Shown here piece after piece: positions 30,256-38,955 of a stretch of DNA of 64,000 nt (position 1 is its first letter; each line of letters starts with the position of its first letter). A program made the position numbers and the translations under genes. This DNA comes from Actinoallomurus bryophytorum (GTDB taxonomy: Bacteria > Actinomycetota > Actinomycetes > Streptosporangiales > Streptosporangiaceae): assembly GCF_006716425.1 (NCBI RefSeq), contig NZ_VFOZ01000002.1, forward strand, positions 1,087,460 to 1,151,459, in the 5' to 3' direction. Under the pieces are notes generated by a model. It did not search any database. It worked only from the letters and a program-made list of their open reading frames with translations, and was not told the DNA's origin.

Positions 30256-31061
30256 ACGCCGGCGGCGAGTTCGGCGGTGAGTTCGCGTATGGACTTCAGG
30301 CCCTCCTCCGGTGAGGGCGCGTCGAGCAGCCGGCGGATGAACGCCGAGCCGACGATCACGCCGTCGGAGAAGGCCGCGACCTCGGCCGCCTGCACGCCGT
30401 TGCTCACGCCCAGGCCGAGGCCGATGGGCAGCCGGGAGCCGGGTGCCATGGCCTTGCGGGTGCGTTCGACCAGGCGGGCGGCGCCCGTGTCCACGGCCGA
30501 GCGCGCCCCGGTGACGCCCATGACGGACGCGGCGTAGACGAAACCGCGGCAGACCTCGGTGATCTTGGCGAGGCGTTCGTCGGTGGAGCTGAGCGCGACG
30601 AGGAAGACCCGGTCGAGGTCGTGCTGGTCGGCGGCGGCCAGCCACGTGCCGCCCTCCTCCGGCGTGAGGTCGGGCGTGATCAGCCCGGAACCGCCGGCCG
30701 AGGCCAGGTCGCGCGCGAAGGCGTCGACGCCGTACCGGTCGACGGGGTTCCAGTACGTCATCACGAGAGTGGGCACGCCGGTCGCGGCGATCGCCTCGAC
30801 GGTGTCGAAGACGTCCGCGACGCGGGCGCCGCCGACGAGCGCCTGGTGCACGGCGTCCTGGATGGTCGGGCCGTCCATCAGCGGGTCGGTGTAGGGCAGG
30901 CCGACCTCGATGACGTCACAGCCGGCCTCGGCCATGGCCTTGGCCGCCGCGATCGAACCCTCGCGAGACGGGAAGCCGGCCGGCAGGTAGCCGACCAGGG
31001 TCCCGCGGCCTTCCGAGGCGGCCTTCTCGAACGTCGTCGCGACGCTGTGTCCCGCGCTCAC
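30219..31061 (-). CDS. trpA: Tryptophan synthase alpha chain
   Basis: Cleaves indole-3-glycerol phosphate to indole and glyceraldehyde 3-phosphate, passing indole to TrpB. 280 aa from the GTG at 31061, which overlaps the trpB stop by 4 bp (GTGA). Catalytic Glu and Asp are in '[21 protein letters not shown]' (family E49 and D60); phosphate-binding loops are '[11 protein letters not shown]' and 'DGVIVGSAF'. The last about 10 codons are part of the downstream tandem repeat. Last gene of trpC-trpB-trpA. Confidence 0.96.
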   Translation of the reverse strand: MSAGHSVATTFEKAASEGRGTLVGYLPAGFPSREGSIAAAKAMAEAGCDVIEVGLPYTDPLMDGPTIQDAVHQALVGGARVADVFDTVEAIAATGVPTLVMTYWNPVDRYGVDAFARDLASAGGSGLITPDLTPEEGGTWLAAADQHDLDRVFLVALSSTDERLAKITEVCRGFVYAASVMGVTGARSAVDTGAARLVERTRKAMAPGSRLPIGLGLGVSNGVQAAEVAAFSDGVIVGSAFIRRLLDAPSPEEGLKSIRELTAELAAGVRRQGVLDGTRS

Positions 31062-32305
31062 CGCGTGCTCCCGTCTTCGTCGACGAGCCCGAACCACTGG
31101 GCGGCCGTCTCCATGTCCTTGTCGCCGCGCCCGGAAAGGCAGACGACGACGGTGGGCCGTTCGTCGGCGCCGGCCGCGAGCTCGGGACCGATCCGCAGGA
31201 CGCCGGCGAGCGCGTGCGCGGACTCGATGGCCGGGATGATCCCCTCCGTACGGCACAGCAGCGCGAAGGCGTCCATGGCCTCGGCGTCGGTGACCGCCTG
31301 GTAGGTGGCCCGGCCGCTGTCGCGCAGCCAGGAGTGCTCCGGGCCGACGCCCGGATAGTCCAGCCCGGCCGAGACCGAATGCGTGTCGAGGGTCTGGCCG
31401 TCCTCGTCCTGCAGCAGGTAGGTGCGCATGCCGTGGATGACGCCGACGGAGCCGCCGGCGAGCGTGGCCGCGTGTCGTCCGCTGTCCAGGCCGTCGCCGC
31501 CGGCCTCGAAGCCGTAGAGGCGTACGCCCTCGTCCGGGACGAACGCGTGGAAGGCGCCGATGGCGTTGGAGCCGCCGCCCACGCACGCGACGACGGCGTC
31601 GGGCAGCCGGCCGGTCATCTCGATGACCTGGCGGCGCGCCTCCACCCCGATGATCCGCTGGAAGTCGCGGACCATCATCGGGAACGGGTGCGGGCCCATC
31701 GTCGAGCCGATGCAGTAGTGCGTGTGGTCGACGCTGGCCACCCAGTCGCGGAATGCCTCGTTGCAGGCGTCCTTGAGCGTACGGCTGCCAGTCTTGACCG
31801 GGATGACCTCGGCGCCGAGCATGCGCATACGGGCGACGTTGAGCGCCTGGCGTACGGTGTCGACCTCGCCCATGTAGACCGTGCACTCAAGGCCGAGCAG
31901 GGCCGCGGCCGTGGCGGTCGCGACGCCGTGCTGGCCGGCGCCGGTCTCGGCGATCACCCGGGTCTTGCCCATCCGCTTGGTGAGCAGCGCCTGCCCGAGC
32001 ACATTGTTGATCTTGTGAGAACCGGTGTGGTTGAGGTCCTCACGCTTGAGCAGGACCCGTACGCCCGCCTTCTCGCCGAACCGTTCGGCCTCGGTGAGGA
32101 GGCTGGGGCGGCCGGCGTAGGTGGCGAGAAGGTGGTCGAGCTCGCCGCGGAAGCCGGTGTCGTTCATCGCCTCGGCGTGCGCGGTGGTCAGCTCGTCGAG
32201 GGCGGCCATCAGCGCTTCGGGCGCGAACCGCCCGCCGAAGCGGCCGAAGTGGCCGTCAGAGTCGGGAACAGCGTTAGTAACGCCGTAAACGGCATCGGTC
32301 GTCAT
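31058..32305 (-). CDS. trpB: Tryptophan synthase beta chain
   Basis: PLP enzyme that condenses indole with serine. 415 aa, standard length. The PLP lysine is in '[13 protein letters not shown]' (about residue 99), the catalytic Glu in '[15 protein letters not shown]', and the phosphate-binding loop is '[11 protein letters not shown]'. It follows trpC by 94 bp, a gap that holds an 18-codon open frame. Coupled to trpA by a 4-bp overlap. Confidence 0.97.
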   Translation of the reverse strand: MTTDAVYGVTNAVPDSDGHFGRFGGRFAPEALMAALDELTTAHAEAMNDTGFRGELDHLLATYAGRPSLLTEAERFGEKAGVRVLLKREDLNHTGSHKINNVLGQALLTKRMGKTRVIAETGAGQHGVATATAAALLGLECTVYMGEVDTVRQALNVARMRMLGAEVIPVKTGSRTLKDACNEAFRDWVASVDHTHYCIGSTMGPHPFPMMVRDFQRIIGVEARRQVIEMTGRLPDAVVACVGGGSNAIGAFHAFVPDEGVRLYGFEAGGDGLDSGRHAATLAGGSVGVIHGMRTYLLQDEDGQTLDTHSVSAGLDYPGVGPEHSWLRDSGRATYQAVTDAEAMDAFALLCRTEGIIPAIESAHALAGVLRIGPELAAGADERPTVVVCLSGRGDKDMETAAQWFGLVDEDGSTR

Positions 32306-32339
32306 GGAGTGTCCTGTCGCGTGTGCAGGTGAAAAGGGG

Positions 32340-32396
32340 CTATCCGGTCGGCAGTGAGGCGGATAGACGCCATCGTTCGCGCAGGCTCATGGACAT
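32340..32396 (-). CDS. Candidate 18-aa small ORF between trpC and trpB
   Basis: Begins 4 bases after the trpC stop, with AAGTAGGG immediately upstream, and encodes [18 protein letters not shown]. It contains one Trp codon. Streptomyces trp operons carry a small gene (trpX/trpM) at this position, but I see no clear sequence match. It could be a coupling or leader peptide, or chance. Confidence 0.3.
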   Translation of the reverse strand: MSMSLRERWRLSASLPTG

Positions 32397-32399
32397 ACC

Positions 32400-33206
32400 C
32401 TACTTGCCCTGCCGCAACGCCGGGTGGGTTCCGGCCGCGACGAGGTCGGCCACCGCCGACCGCGGGTCCTTGCCCGTCACCAGACTCTCGCCGACGAGGA
32501 CGGCGTCGGCACCCGAGGCCGCGTAGGCGAGCAGGTCGTGCGGCCCGCGTACACCGGACTCGGCGATCTTGATGATGTTGGAGGGGATCTTCGGCGCGAT
32601 GCGCGCGAAGGTGTTCCGGTCGACCTTCAGGGTGGTGAGGTCACGGGCGTTGACGCCGATGACGCGCGCTCCCGCGTCGACCGCGCGCTCCAGCTCCTCT
32701 TCGGTGTGCACCTCGACGAGCGGGGTGAGCCCGATCGACTCGGCCCGCTCGACGAGCGAGATCAGAGCCTGCTGCTCCAGGGCGGCCACGATGAGGAGAG
32801 CGAGGTCGGCGCCGTACGCGCGGGCCTCCCACAGCTGGTAGGAGGTGACGATGAAGTCCTTGCGCAGCACCGGCACGTCGACACGGTTGCGCACCTGGGC
32901 GAGGTCGTCGATGTCACCGCCGAAACGCCGCCGCTCGGTCAGCACGCTGATCACGGCGGCGCCACCGGACTCGTAGTCCTCGGCGAGCCCTGCCGGGTCG
33001 GCGATCGCGGCGAGCGCTCCCTTCGAGGGGCTGCTCCGCTTCACCTCGGCGATCACGGACACACCCTGCCCGCGGAGGGCGCCATGGCCGTCCTTAGGTG
33101 AGGGCGCGTGGACCGCCATCTCCTTGAGAGCGTCGAGCGAGACGGCCTGCTGGCGCTCCGCGAGGTCGGCACGCACCCCATCGAGGATCTCGTCGAGAAC
33201 CGTCAC
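32400..33206 (-). CDS. trpC: Indole-3-glycerol phosphate synthase
   Basis: Forms indole-3-glycerol phosphate from CdRP. 268 aa TIM barrel. Catalytic residues in '[13 protein letters not shown]' (Glu and Lys), '[13 protein letters not shown]' (Lys), '[11 protein letters not shown]' (Glu), 'IGVNARDL' (Asn) and '[11 protein letters not shown]' (Glu, Ser) are all present. First gene of trpCBA. In related actinomycetes trpE lies upstream, with the Trp-associated membrane protein and sometimes DUF2752 between; only the latter two are found here. Confidence 0.97.
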   Translation of the reverse strand: MTVLDEILDGVRADLAERQQAVSLDALKEMAVHAPSPKDGHGALRGQGVSVIAEVKRSSPSKGALAAIADPAGLAEDYESGGAAVISVLTERRRFGGDIDDLAQVRNRVDVPVLRKDFIVTSYQLWEARAYGADLALLIVAALEQQALISLVERAESIGLTPLVEVHTEEELERAVDAGARVIGVNARDLTTLKVDRNTFARIAPKIPSNIIKIAESGVRGPHDLLAYAASGADAVLVGESLVTGKDPRSAVADLVAAGTHPALRQGK

Positions 33207-33348
33207 CTGTCCTCCTCGCCGGAACGTGAGCGGGCCCGAATGGCCCCTGGGTCCGCTCCGCTCAACGTGATCGATCCCCCTGTGCTCGTGGTGTCGTGTC
33301 TCCCGATCGTAGCCCGGTCGGCCCGCTGTTCCCGCGCCGGGTGCTGGG

Positions 33349-33768
33349 TCAGGGGGCCAGAGCGTGTCCGGCAGGGAGGTTGCGGACCACCCAGAAAACG
33401 ACGATGACCACGGCGAAGACGATGATCGCCCACGGTTGGAGGATTTTGGCCTGCAGTGGCCGGTCCCGCCGCGCGGCGACCGTCCACCGGACCCAGAGAT
33501 AGCCGAGAAGCGGCAGGGTTACGAAGGCGAGCGCGTTACGCCCGAAGGCCTCCGCCACGTGCCCGTGGGTGAGCGCGTGGATCATGCGGAGAGAGCCGCA
33601 GCCCGGGCAGTAGTCGCCGGTCAGGGCGTAGAAGGGGCAGGTCGGGTAGTGACCGGGGTGGTTCGGGTCGACGAGGGCGACATATCCGGCGGCACCGGCG
33701 GCGACGGCGAGCACCGCGTACGGCGCCCAGCGGCTTCGGCCACCTCTCCACGTCCGCACGGTCGTCAC
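33349..33768 (-). CDS. DUF2752 membrane protein
   Basis: 139 aa from the GTG at 33768. Hallmark DUF2752 motif '[26 protein letters not shown]' (two Cys clusters CP.. and CPGCG) at about residues 45-70, flanked by three hydrophobic helices. Function unknown; in actinobacteria the gene often lies beside trpC. No strong ribosome binding site. The upstream side is the 16-bp repeat array. Confidence 0.88.
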   Translation of the reverse strand: MTTVRTWRGGRSRWAPYAVLAVAAGAAGYVALVDPNHPGHYPTCPFYALTGDYCPGCGSLRMIHALTHGHVAEAFGRNALAFVTLPLLGYLWVRWTVAARRDRPLQAKILQPWAIIVFAVVIVVFWVVRNLPAGHALAP

Positions 33769-33865
33769 GCACCAAGGGTAGACCGCGCGCCCGGCTCGTC
33801 CTCGCTCTCGCGGCCCGCCCTGGAGAGGTCGCGGGCACCGCCCGCGAGGCCGGGCGTGGCCCCAG

Positions 33866-33925
33866 ACAGGCGCGACTTGAGATCGGGGCGTAGCCCAGAC
33901 CGGCGCGACTTGAGATCGGCCTGGT
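33866..33925. repeat. Short duplication of about 33 bp
   Basis: 'GGCGCGACTTGAGATCGG' appears twice about 33 bp apart (near 33869 and 33902), each next to 'CCCAGAC', immediately before the 16-bp array. Confidence 0.6.
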
Positions 33926-34087
33926 TCAAGGCGGGCGCGGCCCAAGGCGGGCGTAGCCCAAGGCGGGCGTAGCCCAAGGCGGGCGTAGCCCAAGGCGGGC
34001 GTAGCCCAAGGCGGGCGTAGCCCAAGGCGGGCGCGGCCCAAGGCGGGCGTAGCCCAAGGCGGGCGCGGCCCAAGGCGGGCGCGGCCC
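33926..34087. repeat. Ten-copy 16-bp tandem repeat
   Basis: Unit CCCAAGGCGGGCGTAG (variants with CGG for TAG). 'AAG' landmarks fall exactly every 16 bases from 33928 to 34072. Variants: units 1, 7, 9 and 10 have CGCGG, the others CGTAG. It lies in a 547-bp gap between DUF2752 and a response regulator. A G-rich strand with GGCGGGCG runs could form secondary structure. Confidence 0.9.
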
Positions 34088-34315
34088 GAGGTCGGCCGCT
34101 CCCCCACGCCTCCCTGCACCCGGCACCCTGTCGGCCGCCCTGGGCATGGTGTTCGGCGGCGGACCGATGTGCCCGGCTCGTCCATCACCAGTGCCGGCGC
34201 CGCGACGGCCTGCGTTGCGGCGGCGAGGTCGCTCTGCGACGGCCATCACTCTTGGCAGGTCACTCGCCCCGCTCACAAAGTGAGCGGCGGCGGCCTCGGG
34301 CGAGGCCGGGCGCGG
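34088..34315. other. Intergenic remainder, nothing recognised
   Basis: 228 bases between the 16-bp array and the end of the response regulator gene. Pieces such as 'GCGGCGGCC' recur, but no gene or clear hairpin is supported. Confidence 0.4.
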
Positions 34316-34978
34316 TCATGGGTCGGCGGCGTAGCCGATGCCGCGGACCGTGCGCAGCGGGCTCAGGGCGCCGAGCTTGGCGCGTAGCTGGGCGATGTGG
34401 ACGTCGACCGTACGGGTGCCGGCCGACTCCGCCGAACCCCACACCGCGGCCAGGAGCTGCTCCCGCGTGAACACGCGTCCGGGGCGGCCCATCAGGAAGC
34501 CGAGCAGGTCGAACTCCGTCGCGGTGAGCGACTTCGGCGTGCCCGCCGCGGTGACCGTACGGGTGGCGGTGTCCAGGATGACCTCGCCGACGCGCAGGAG
34601 GCCTTCGGGCGGGGGTTCCGGTTCGTGGCCGCGCAGGGCGCGGGCGACCGTCGACACGAGGACGCGCGGGCTGAACGGTCTCGGCACGGCGTACGGGCCC
34701 GGGCCGGGCCCGCCGTCCGGGACGACGCACACGATCGGTGTGGCGCCGACCGCGGCCATGACCTCCTGGTGGACGCCCGTGGACAGGTCGAGGACGACGA
34801 CGTCGGGCTTCAGGCGCCGCGCGGTGGACGCCGCGTGTTCGGGGTCGGTCACCAGGTGGACGTCGAACCCCTCGCGGGACAGGTAGAGCCCGGCCAGGTC
34901 GGCCACGCCCGGATCGTGTTCCACCACGAGCACGGTGCCGTCACGGTCGGTCTCCGTCACCTCGACACGGCCAGCCAT
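34316..34978 (-). CDS. Atypical OmpR-type response regulator
   Basis: 220 aa with a strong GGAGGT ribosome binding site seven bases before the ATG. An N-terminal receiver-like domain is followed by a C-terminal winged helix ('SLTATEFDLLGFLMGRPGRVFTREQLLAAVWG', 'RTVDVHIAQLRAKLG', 'IRTVRGIGY'-like end), which is intact. The receiver keeps an Asp in 'DVVVLDLSTG', but the usual (T/S)A pair is replaced by 'CVVP' and the conserved Lys by Arg ('VPRPFSP'). It therefore may not respond to phosphorylation in the normal way. GlnR of actinobacteria is a similar 'orphan' type, but this is too weak to name. It sits where trp/his genes are usually contiguous; no kinase nearby. Confidence 0.85.
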   Translation of the reverse strand: MAGRVEVTETDRDGTVLVVEHDPGVADLAGLYLSREGFDVHLVTDPEHAASTARRLKPDVVVLDLSTGVHQEVMAAVGATPIVCVVPDGGPGPGPYAVPRPFSPRVLVSTVARALRGHEPEPPPEGLLRVGEVILDTATRTVTAAGTPKSLTATEFDLLGFLMGRPGRVFTREQLLAAVWGSAESAGTRTVDVHIAQLRAKLGALSPLRTVRGIGYAADP

Positions 34979-35501
34979 GTCGGACCTCCGTCGATGGGAA
35001 CCGGGTGCCCCCCGCGAGCAGCTGGTGTGATCGTCGTCGACCTCGGACCAGCGCCACCCACGCGGTCGACGGCGGGATGTCGCGCCGATCGTACCGGGAC
35101 TCCGGCCGGGACCACAGCCGCCGGACGCCGCGGCCACACGGCCGTGATCGCGGGCGCCAGGCGACGCGACGCCGGCCGCGACACGTCACACCGACCGAAC
35201 CCGCCGACGTGACGCCCACGCGGCCCGGCAGGTTCTACACCGGGCTCGTCCACGACGAGAGAACGCCCGCAGACCCGGGGAGCAGGACGGCCGAGACCAG
35301 GCGACGCCGACCGGTACGGCACCGCGCCACGCACGCGACCCCGCGCCGGCAGCCACCCGGCAACGCGCGACCACCACGGCCAAAAGCCGCCGCGGCCGAC
35401 GCACTCCCACTGCCGGCACGGAGACGACCACGAGACATCAGCCCGCCGAGCCGCGCCGGCGAGGCCGAAAAAGGCCATCACACTCGGCGGCCGAGATGCC
35501 G
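34979..35501. other. 523-bp gap, no gene recognised
   Basis: Very GC-rich. Open frames on both strands have Arg/Pro-rich translations and no ribosome binding sites. No tandem repeat or strong hairpin was found by eye. This is the promoter region of the response regulator and the 3' flank of the Trp-associated membrane protein. Confidence 0.5.
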
Positions 35502-36065
35502 TCAGGTGGGGTCGTCGCCCCTGTCGAGGGCCTTCCACAATGACGCGGGGTCGTCCGTGGACGGCTGTGCGGCGCTGGGGCGCTCGTACCGAGACGACAT
35601 TCCCGGCCATCGGCGTCCTCGCACGGTCGTGAGGAGGCCCGCCGCCGCCAGGAGTACGCCTCCCGCCAGTGACAGGGTCCACCACGCGTTGACGTGCACG
35701 ACCAGGTCGCCGCCCAGGCGGGCGAGGTTGGTCTTGTCGCCCGCGATCGAGGCCACGTGGGCGTGGCGTACGGCGCCCGGTGAGGCGATCGCGACGATCA
35801 CCCCGAAGGCGGCGAGGAGTACGCCCACCGCGACGCGTGCCCAGCCGCGTGTGGCCAGGAGCGCGGCGATGCCGGCCAGGCCGGCCCAGCCCAGGGCGGC
35901 GATGACGCCGCTGAGGGATCGGCCGCTGAGATGCTGGTTCAGCGTCTCCACGCCGGTGCCGCGTTCGGTGACCGTCGCCCAGCTGCGCCCGGCGAAACCC
36001 ACCACGATGGCCGCACCCGCACCGCCCAGCAACGTGGCGGCGGCGAGCTCGCGGCGGCTCGTCAC
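35502..36065 (-). CDS. Trp-biosynthesis-associated membrane protein
   Basis: 187 aa, four hydrophobic helices, of the actinobacterial Trp_oprn_chp family found beside trpE/trpC. Starts at a GTG overlapping the hisI stop by 4 bp. Segments: '[21 protein letters not shown]', '[18 protein letters not shown]', '[18 protein letters not shown]' and '[21 protein letters not shown]', then a charged tail. In other genomes trpE lies between hisI and this gene; here they are fused by overlap. Function unknown. Confidence 0.85.
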   Translation of the reverse strand: MTSRRELAAATLLGGAGAAIVVGFAGRSWATVTERGTGVETLNQHLSGRSLSGVIAALGWAGLAGIAALLATRGWARVAVGVLLAAFGVIVAIASPGAVRHAHVASIAGDKTNLARLGGDLVVHVNAWWTLSLAGGVLLAAAGLLTTVRGRRWPGMSSRYERPSAAQPSTDDPASLWKALDRGDDPT

Positions 36066-36421
36066 CGCGGGCGCTCGCCGATGGCCGGCTCGAGGACGTC
36101 GGTGTCCCAGCACGTACGGTCGCCGGTGTGGCACGCGGCACCGACCTGGTCGACCTTGAGCAGGACGGCGTCGCCGTCGCAGTCGAGTGCGACCTCCTTG
36201 ATCCACTGCTGGTGGCCGGAGGAGTCGCCCTTCACCCAGTATTCCTGACGGCTGCGCGACCAGTACGTCGCACGGCCGGTGGTCAGCGTGCGGTGCAGGG
36301 CCTCATCGTCCATCCAGGCGAGCATGAGCACCTCGCCCGTGTCGTACTGCTGGGCGATGGCGGCGACGAGACCGTCGGAGTTTCGTTTGAGACGATCGGC
36401 GATCTTGGGGTCCAAGGACAT
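36062..36421 (-). CDS. hisI: Phosphoribosyl-AMP cyclohydrolase
   Basis: Third step of histidine synthesis; hydrolyses PR-AMP. 119 aa, single-function (no HisE fusion). Conserved '[13 protein letters not shown]', '[11 protein letters not shown]', '[15 protein letters not shown]' (metal-binding Asp residues) and '[11 protein letters not shown]' (Zn/Mg ligands Cys and His). Separated by about 15 kb from the other his genes of this window, the usual actinomycete arrangement. Overlaps the next gene by 4 bp. Confidence 0.95.
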   Translation of the reverse strand: MSLDPKIADRLKRNSDGLVAAIAQQYDTGEVLMLAWMDDEALHRTLTTGRATYWSRSRQEYWVKGDSSGHQQWIKEVALDCDGDAVLLKVDQVGAACHTGDRTCWDTDVLEPAIGERPR

Positions 36422-36548
36422 GACCCCTATTGTGCCGGGTCACCGAGGCGGATCGGCGAAGGGGTACGGGAACGCGCGGACACGGGTTGCCCGGAACCAG
36501 AGGCACAAAAAACCGGATTTCCGCCTGAATTCGGGCAGAAAATGAAGA

Positions 36549-36574
36549 GGCCCGCACCGAGAACGGCACGGACC
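36549..36574 (-). terminator. Terminator after the cold-shock gene
   Basis: On the minus strand, a 10-pair stem (three wobble pairs) GGUCCGUGCC / GGUGCGGGCC with loop GUUCUC, followed by a U-rich stretch (TCTTCATTTTC). Located 22 bases beyond the csp stop. Confidence 0.6.
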
Positions 36575-36596
36575 CCAACGGGTGGATGTCGGCGAA

Positions 36597-36800
36597 CTAC
36601 AGCGGGCGGACCTGGTCCGCCTGCGGGCCGCGGTCGCCTTGAACGACCTCGAACTCCACACGCTGATTGTCCTCGAGCGAACGGAAGCCGGAACTGGCGA
36701 TCGCCGAGTAGTGTACGAAGACGTCCGGACCACCGCCATCAATGGCGATGAAGCCGAACCCCTTGTCGGCGTTGAACCACTTCACGGTGCCCTGGGCCAT
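36597..36800 (-). CDS. Cold-shock domain protein
   Basis: 67-aa single OB-fold RNA/DNA-binding protein. RNP1 'KGFGFIAID' and RNP2 'DVFVHYSAI' are both intact; start '[14 protein letters not shown]' follows an AAGGAG site at seven bases. Ends 'QVRPL'. Acts as an RNA chaperone and transcription antiterminator in known members; which CspA-type copy this is (cold-induced or constitutive) cannot be told. A long leader with a hairpin precedes it. Confidence 0.97.
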   Translation of the reverse strand: MAQGTVKWFNADKGFGFIAIDGGGPDVFVHYSAIASSGFRSLEDNQRVEFEVVQGDRGPQADQVRPL

Positions 36801-37116
36801 GCCTAACTCCTTGCGGGACAAACAGACCCACACTTCATGGGCCATTTAGTGGTTGCTGCGAAGCGTGCGAGATCCCGAAGAAGCAGAACACGCCCGCTAG
36901 TCATCGGTCCGCGGGCGTCTGGCAAACGAACGTGGAACTACGACTACAACCGCTGTGAGCTTACCAACATCGATGGCCTCTCACACGCGCCCCGGCGAAA
37001 GATCACTTTTCGGCGTCTCGTCCCCGTCTGGGGTGGTCGTCGTTCACGTCCCCCCGCCAATAACGTCGCAAAGGCTTTACCTGTCCAGATGCGCGCTGAC
37101 CGTGCCCAGACCGTAC
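36801..37116 (-). promoter_or_regulatory. Leader/promoter region of the cold-shock gene
   Basis: 316 bp. An 8-bp inverted repeat ACGCCCGC / GCGGGCGT lies at 36890-36918 with a 13-base loop. It may be part of the leader of the csp mRNA (cold-shock genes often have structured leaders) or a terminator of the upstream exporter operon. Otherwise no gene. Confidence 0.4.
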
Positions 37117-38955
37117 TCAGCCCTCGAGCTGGGCGGCCCATGACGCGTACAGCTCGGCATATCGGCCAGGCCGCCCGACCAGCTCCGCGTGCGATCCGCG
37201 CTGCACGATCCGGCCCTGGTCGAAGACGATGACCTCTTCGGCGGCCTCCGCGGTGGAGAGCCGGTGGGCGATCGAGACGGCCGTACGGCCGCGGGTGATG
37301 CCCTCCAGCGCCCGCTGAAGACGTACCTCGGTGGCCGGGTCGACGGCCGAGGTGGCCTCGTCCAGCACCAGCAGGTCGGGGTCGGCGAGGTACGCGCGTG
37401 CCAGCGCGACGAGCTGACGCTCCCCGGCCGACAGGGACTCGCCCCGCTGCCCGACGTGGCTGGCGAGCCCGTCCGGCAGGCTCTCCAGCCAGTCGCCCAG
37501 TCCGAGCTCGGTGAGCGCGAGCGTGATCTCCTCGTCGGTGGCGCCCGGCCGCCCGTACCGGATGTTGTCGGCCAGGCTCGCGTCGAACAGGTAACCGTCC
37601 TGCGGCACCATCACGATCCGCTCGCGCAGCGAGGAGAACCGGATGCCGGTCAGCGGCACGCCGTCGATGAGCACCCGCCCCGAGGTCGGGTCCATGAGCC
37701 GGGTCAGCAGCTTGGCGAAGGTGGTCTTGCCCGACCCGGTCTCGCCCACGATCGCGACCCGCGCGCGCGGCGCGATCGACGCCGAGATGTCATGGAGCAC
37801 GGTCGGGCCGCCCGGGTAGGCGAAGGACACGTCCTCGAAGCGCACCTCGATCGCGCCTCGTGGCAGCTCGCGGCCCTCCTCGCCCGGATCGGCCACGTCC
37901 GGCGTCGTCTCGAGGACGCCGAGGACACGGCGCCAGCCGGCGATGGCGTTCTGGGCGTCGTTGAGCACCTCGGTGGCGATCTGCAGGGGGCTCACGAACA
38001 GCGTGACGAGGAACAGGAACGCGACGAGCTCCCCGGCGGTGATGTGGCCCCCGATGCCCAGCGCGGTACCCGCGATGACCACCGCGGCGGTGGCGATCGC
38101 GGCGGCCAGCTCGGTCGAGGGGTAGGTCGCCGCGACGAGCTTCTGGGCACGGGCCTGCGCGTCGCGGTAGGCGTCGACGGACTCGTCGATGCGGCGCGCG
38201 GTGCGGTCCTCGGCGGCGTACGCGCGGATGACCGACGCGCCGACGACCGACTCGCCCACGGCCGAAAGCATGTCGCCGACCCGTTCGCGCGCGATGCCGT
38301 ACGCCCTGGACAGCCAGCGCTGGAAGAAGCGCAGCGCGAGTGCCAGGGGCACGAACACCGCCCAGACCAGCAGGGCCAGCGGCCAGGAGTAGATCGCCAT
38401 CAGCCCGCTGGCCACGATCAGCTGGCCGCCCGCGATCAGGATCATCAGGCCGCCGTACTGCATGAACTGGCTGATCTGGTCGACGTCCGTGGTGACACGC
38501 GAGACCAGCCCGCCGCGCCGCTCGGCGCTCTGGGTCAGCATGGAAAGGTCGTGGATGTGCCGGAACGCCCGTACGCGCAGGGCCGCCAGGCCGCTCTCGC
38601 TGGTCCGGTAGAGCCGTACGTTCATCCGGTACGCCGCGACGGCGGTGACGATGACGGCGACGGCGCACAGCAGGCAGGCGTTGCGGATGAAGCCGATGTC
38701 GGCGCCGCCCGGCGAGTCCAGCCCGCGGTCGAGGGTCTGCTGGACCGCCACCGGCACGACGATGCGGCCGGCGGTGGCGATGAGGGCGAGCAGCAGCGTC
38801 ACCCCGATCCCCCGGTGGAACTCCGGGGTCAGGCGCAGGCCGGTACGGAGTGTGCCCAGGCCGGAATCCCGGCCGGCGCCGATGCCCTGCCCCGGGCCCG
38901 CCGTCGGGTCGGCCTGTTCCGTCGCCTCGTCGGCTCTCGGATCCGTGACGGTCAC
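37117..38955 (-). CDS. ABC exporter, catalytically intact half-transporter
   Basis: 612 aa from the GTG at 38955, which overlaps the previous stop by 4 bp. Six membrane helices (about 60-340) then the ATPase domain: Walker A 'GETGSGKTTF', Walker B 'LLVLDEATSAVD' with catalytic Glu and switch 'SIAHRLST' with His are canonical, while the signature is the variant LSAGE instead of LSGGQ. Together with the upstream half (whose site is degenerate) this makes an asymmetric heterodimer like TM287/288. Likely a multidrug or lipid exporter; substrate unknown. Confidence 0.93.
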   Translation of the reverse strand: MTVTDPRADEATEQADPTAGPGQGIGAGRDSGLGTLRTGLRLTPEFHRGIGVTLLLALIATAGRIVVPVAVQQTLDRGLDSPGGADIGFIRNACLLCAVAVIVTAVAAYRMNVRLYRTSESGLAALRVRAFRHIHDLSMLTQSAERRGGLVSRVTTDVDQISQFMQYGGLMILIAGGQLIVASGLMAIYSWPLALLVWAVFVPLALALRFFQRWLSRAYGIARERVGDMLSAVGESVVGASVIRAYAAEDRTARRIDESVDAYRDAQARAQKLVAATYPSTELAAAIATAAVVIAGTALGIGGHITAGELVAFLFLVTLFVSPLQIATEVLNDAQNAIAGWRRVLGVLETTPDVADPGEEGRELPRGAIEVRFEDVSFAYPGGPTVLHDISASIAPRARVAIVGETGSGKTTFAKLLTRLMDPTSGRVLIDGVPLTGIRFSSLRERIVMVPQDGYLFDASLADNIRYGRPGATDEEITLALTELGLGDWLESLPDGLASHVGQRGESLSAGERQLVALARAYLADPDLLVLDEATSAVDPATEVRLQRALEGITRGRTAVSIAHRLSTAEAAEEVIVFDQGRIVQRGSHAELVGRPGRYAELYASWAAQLEG

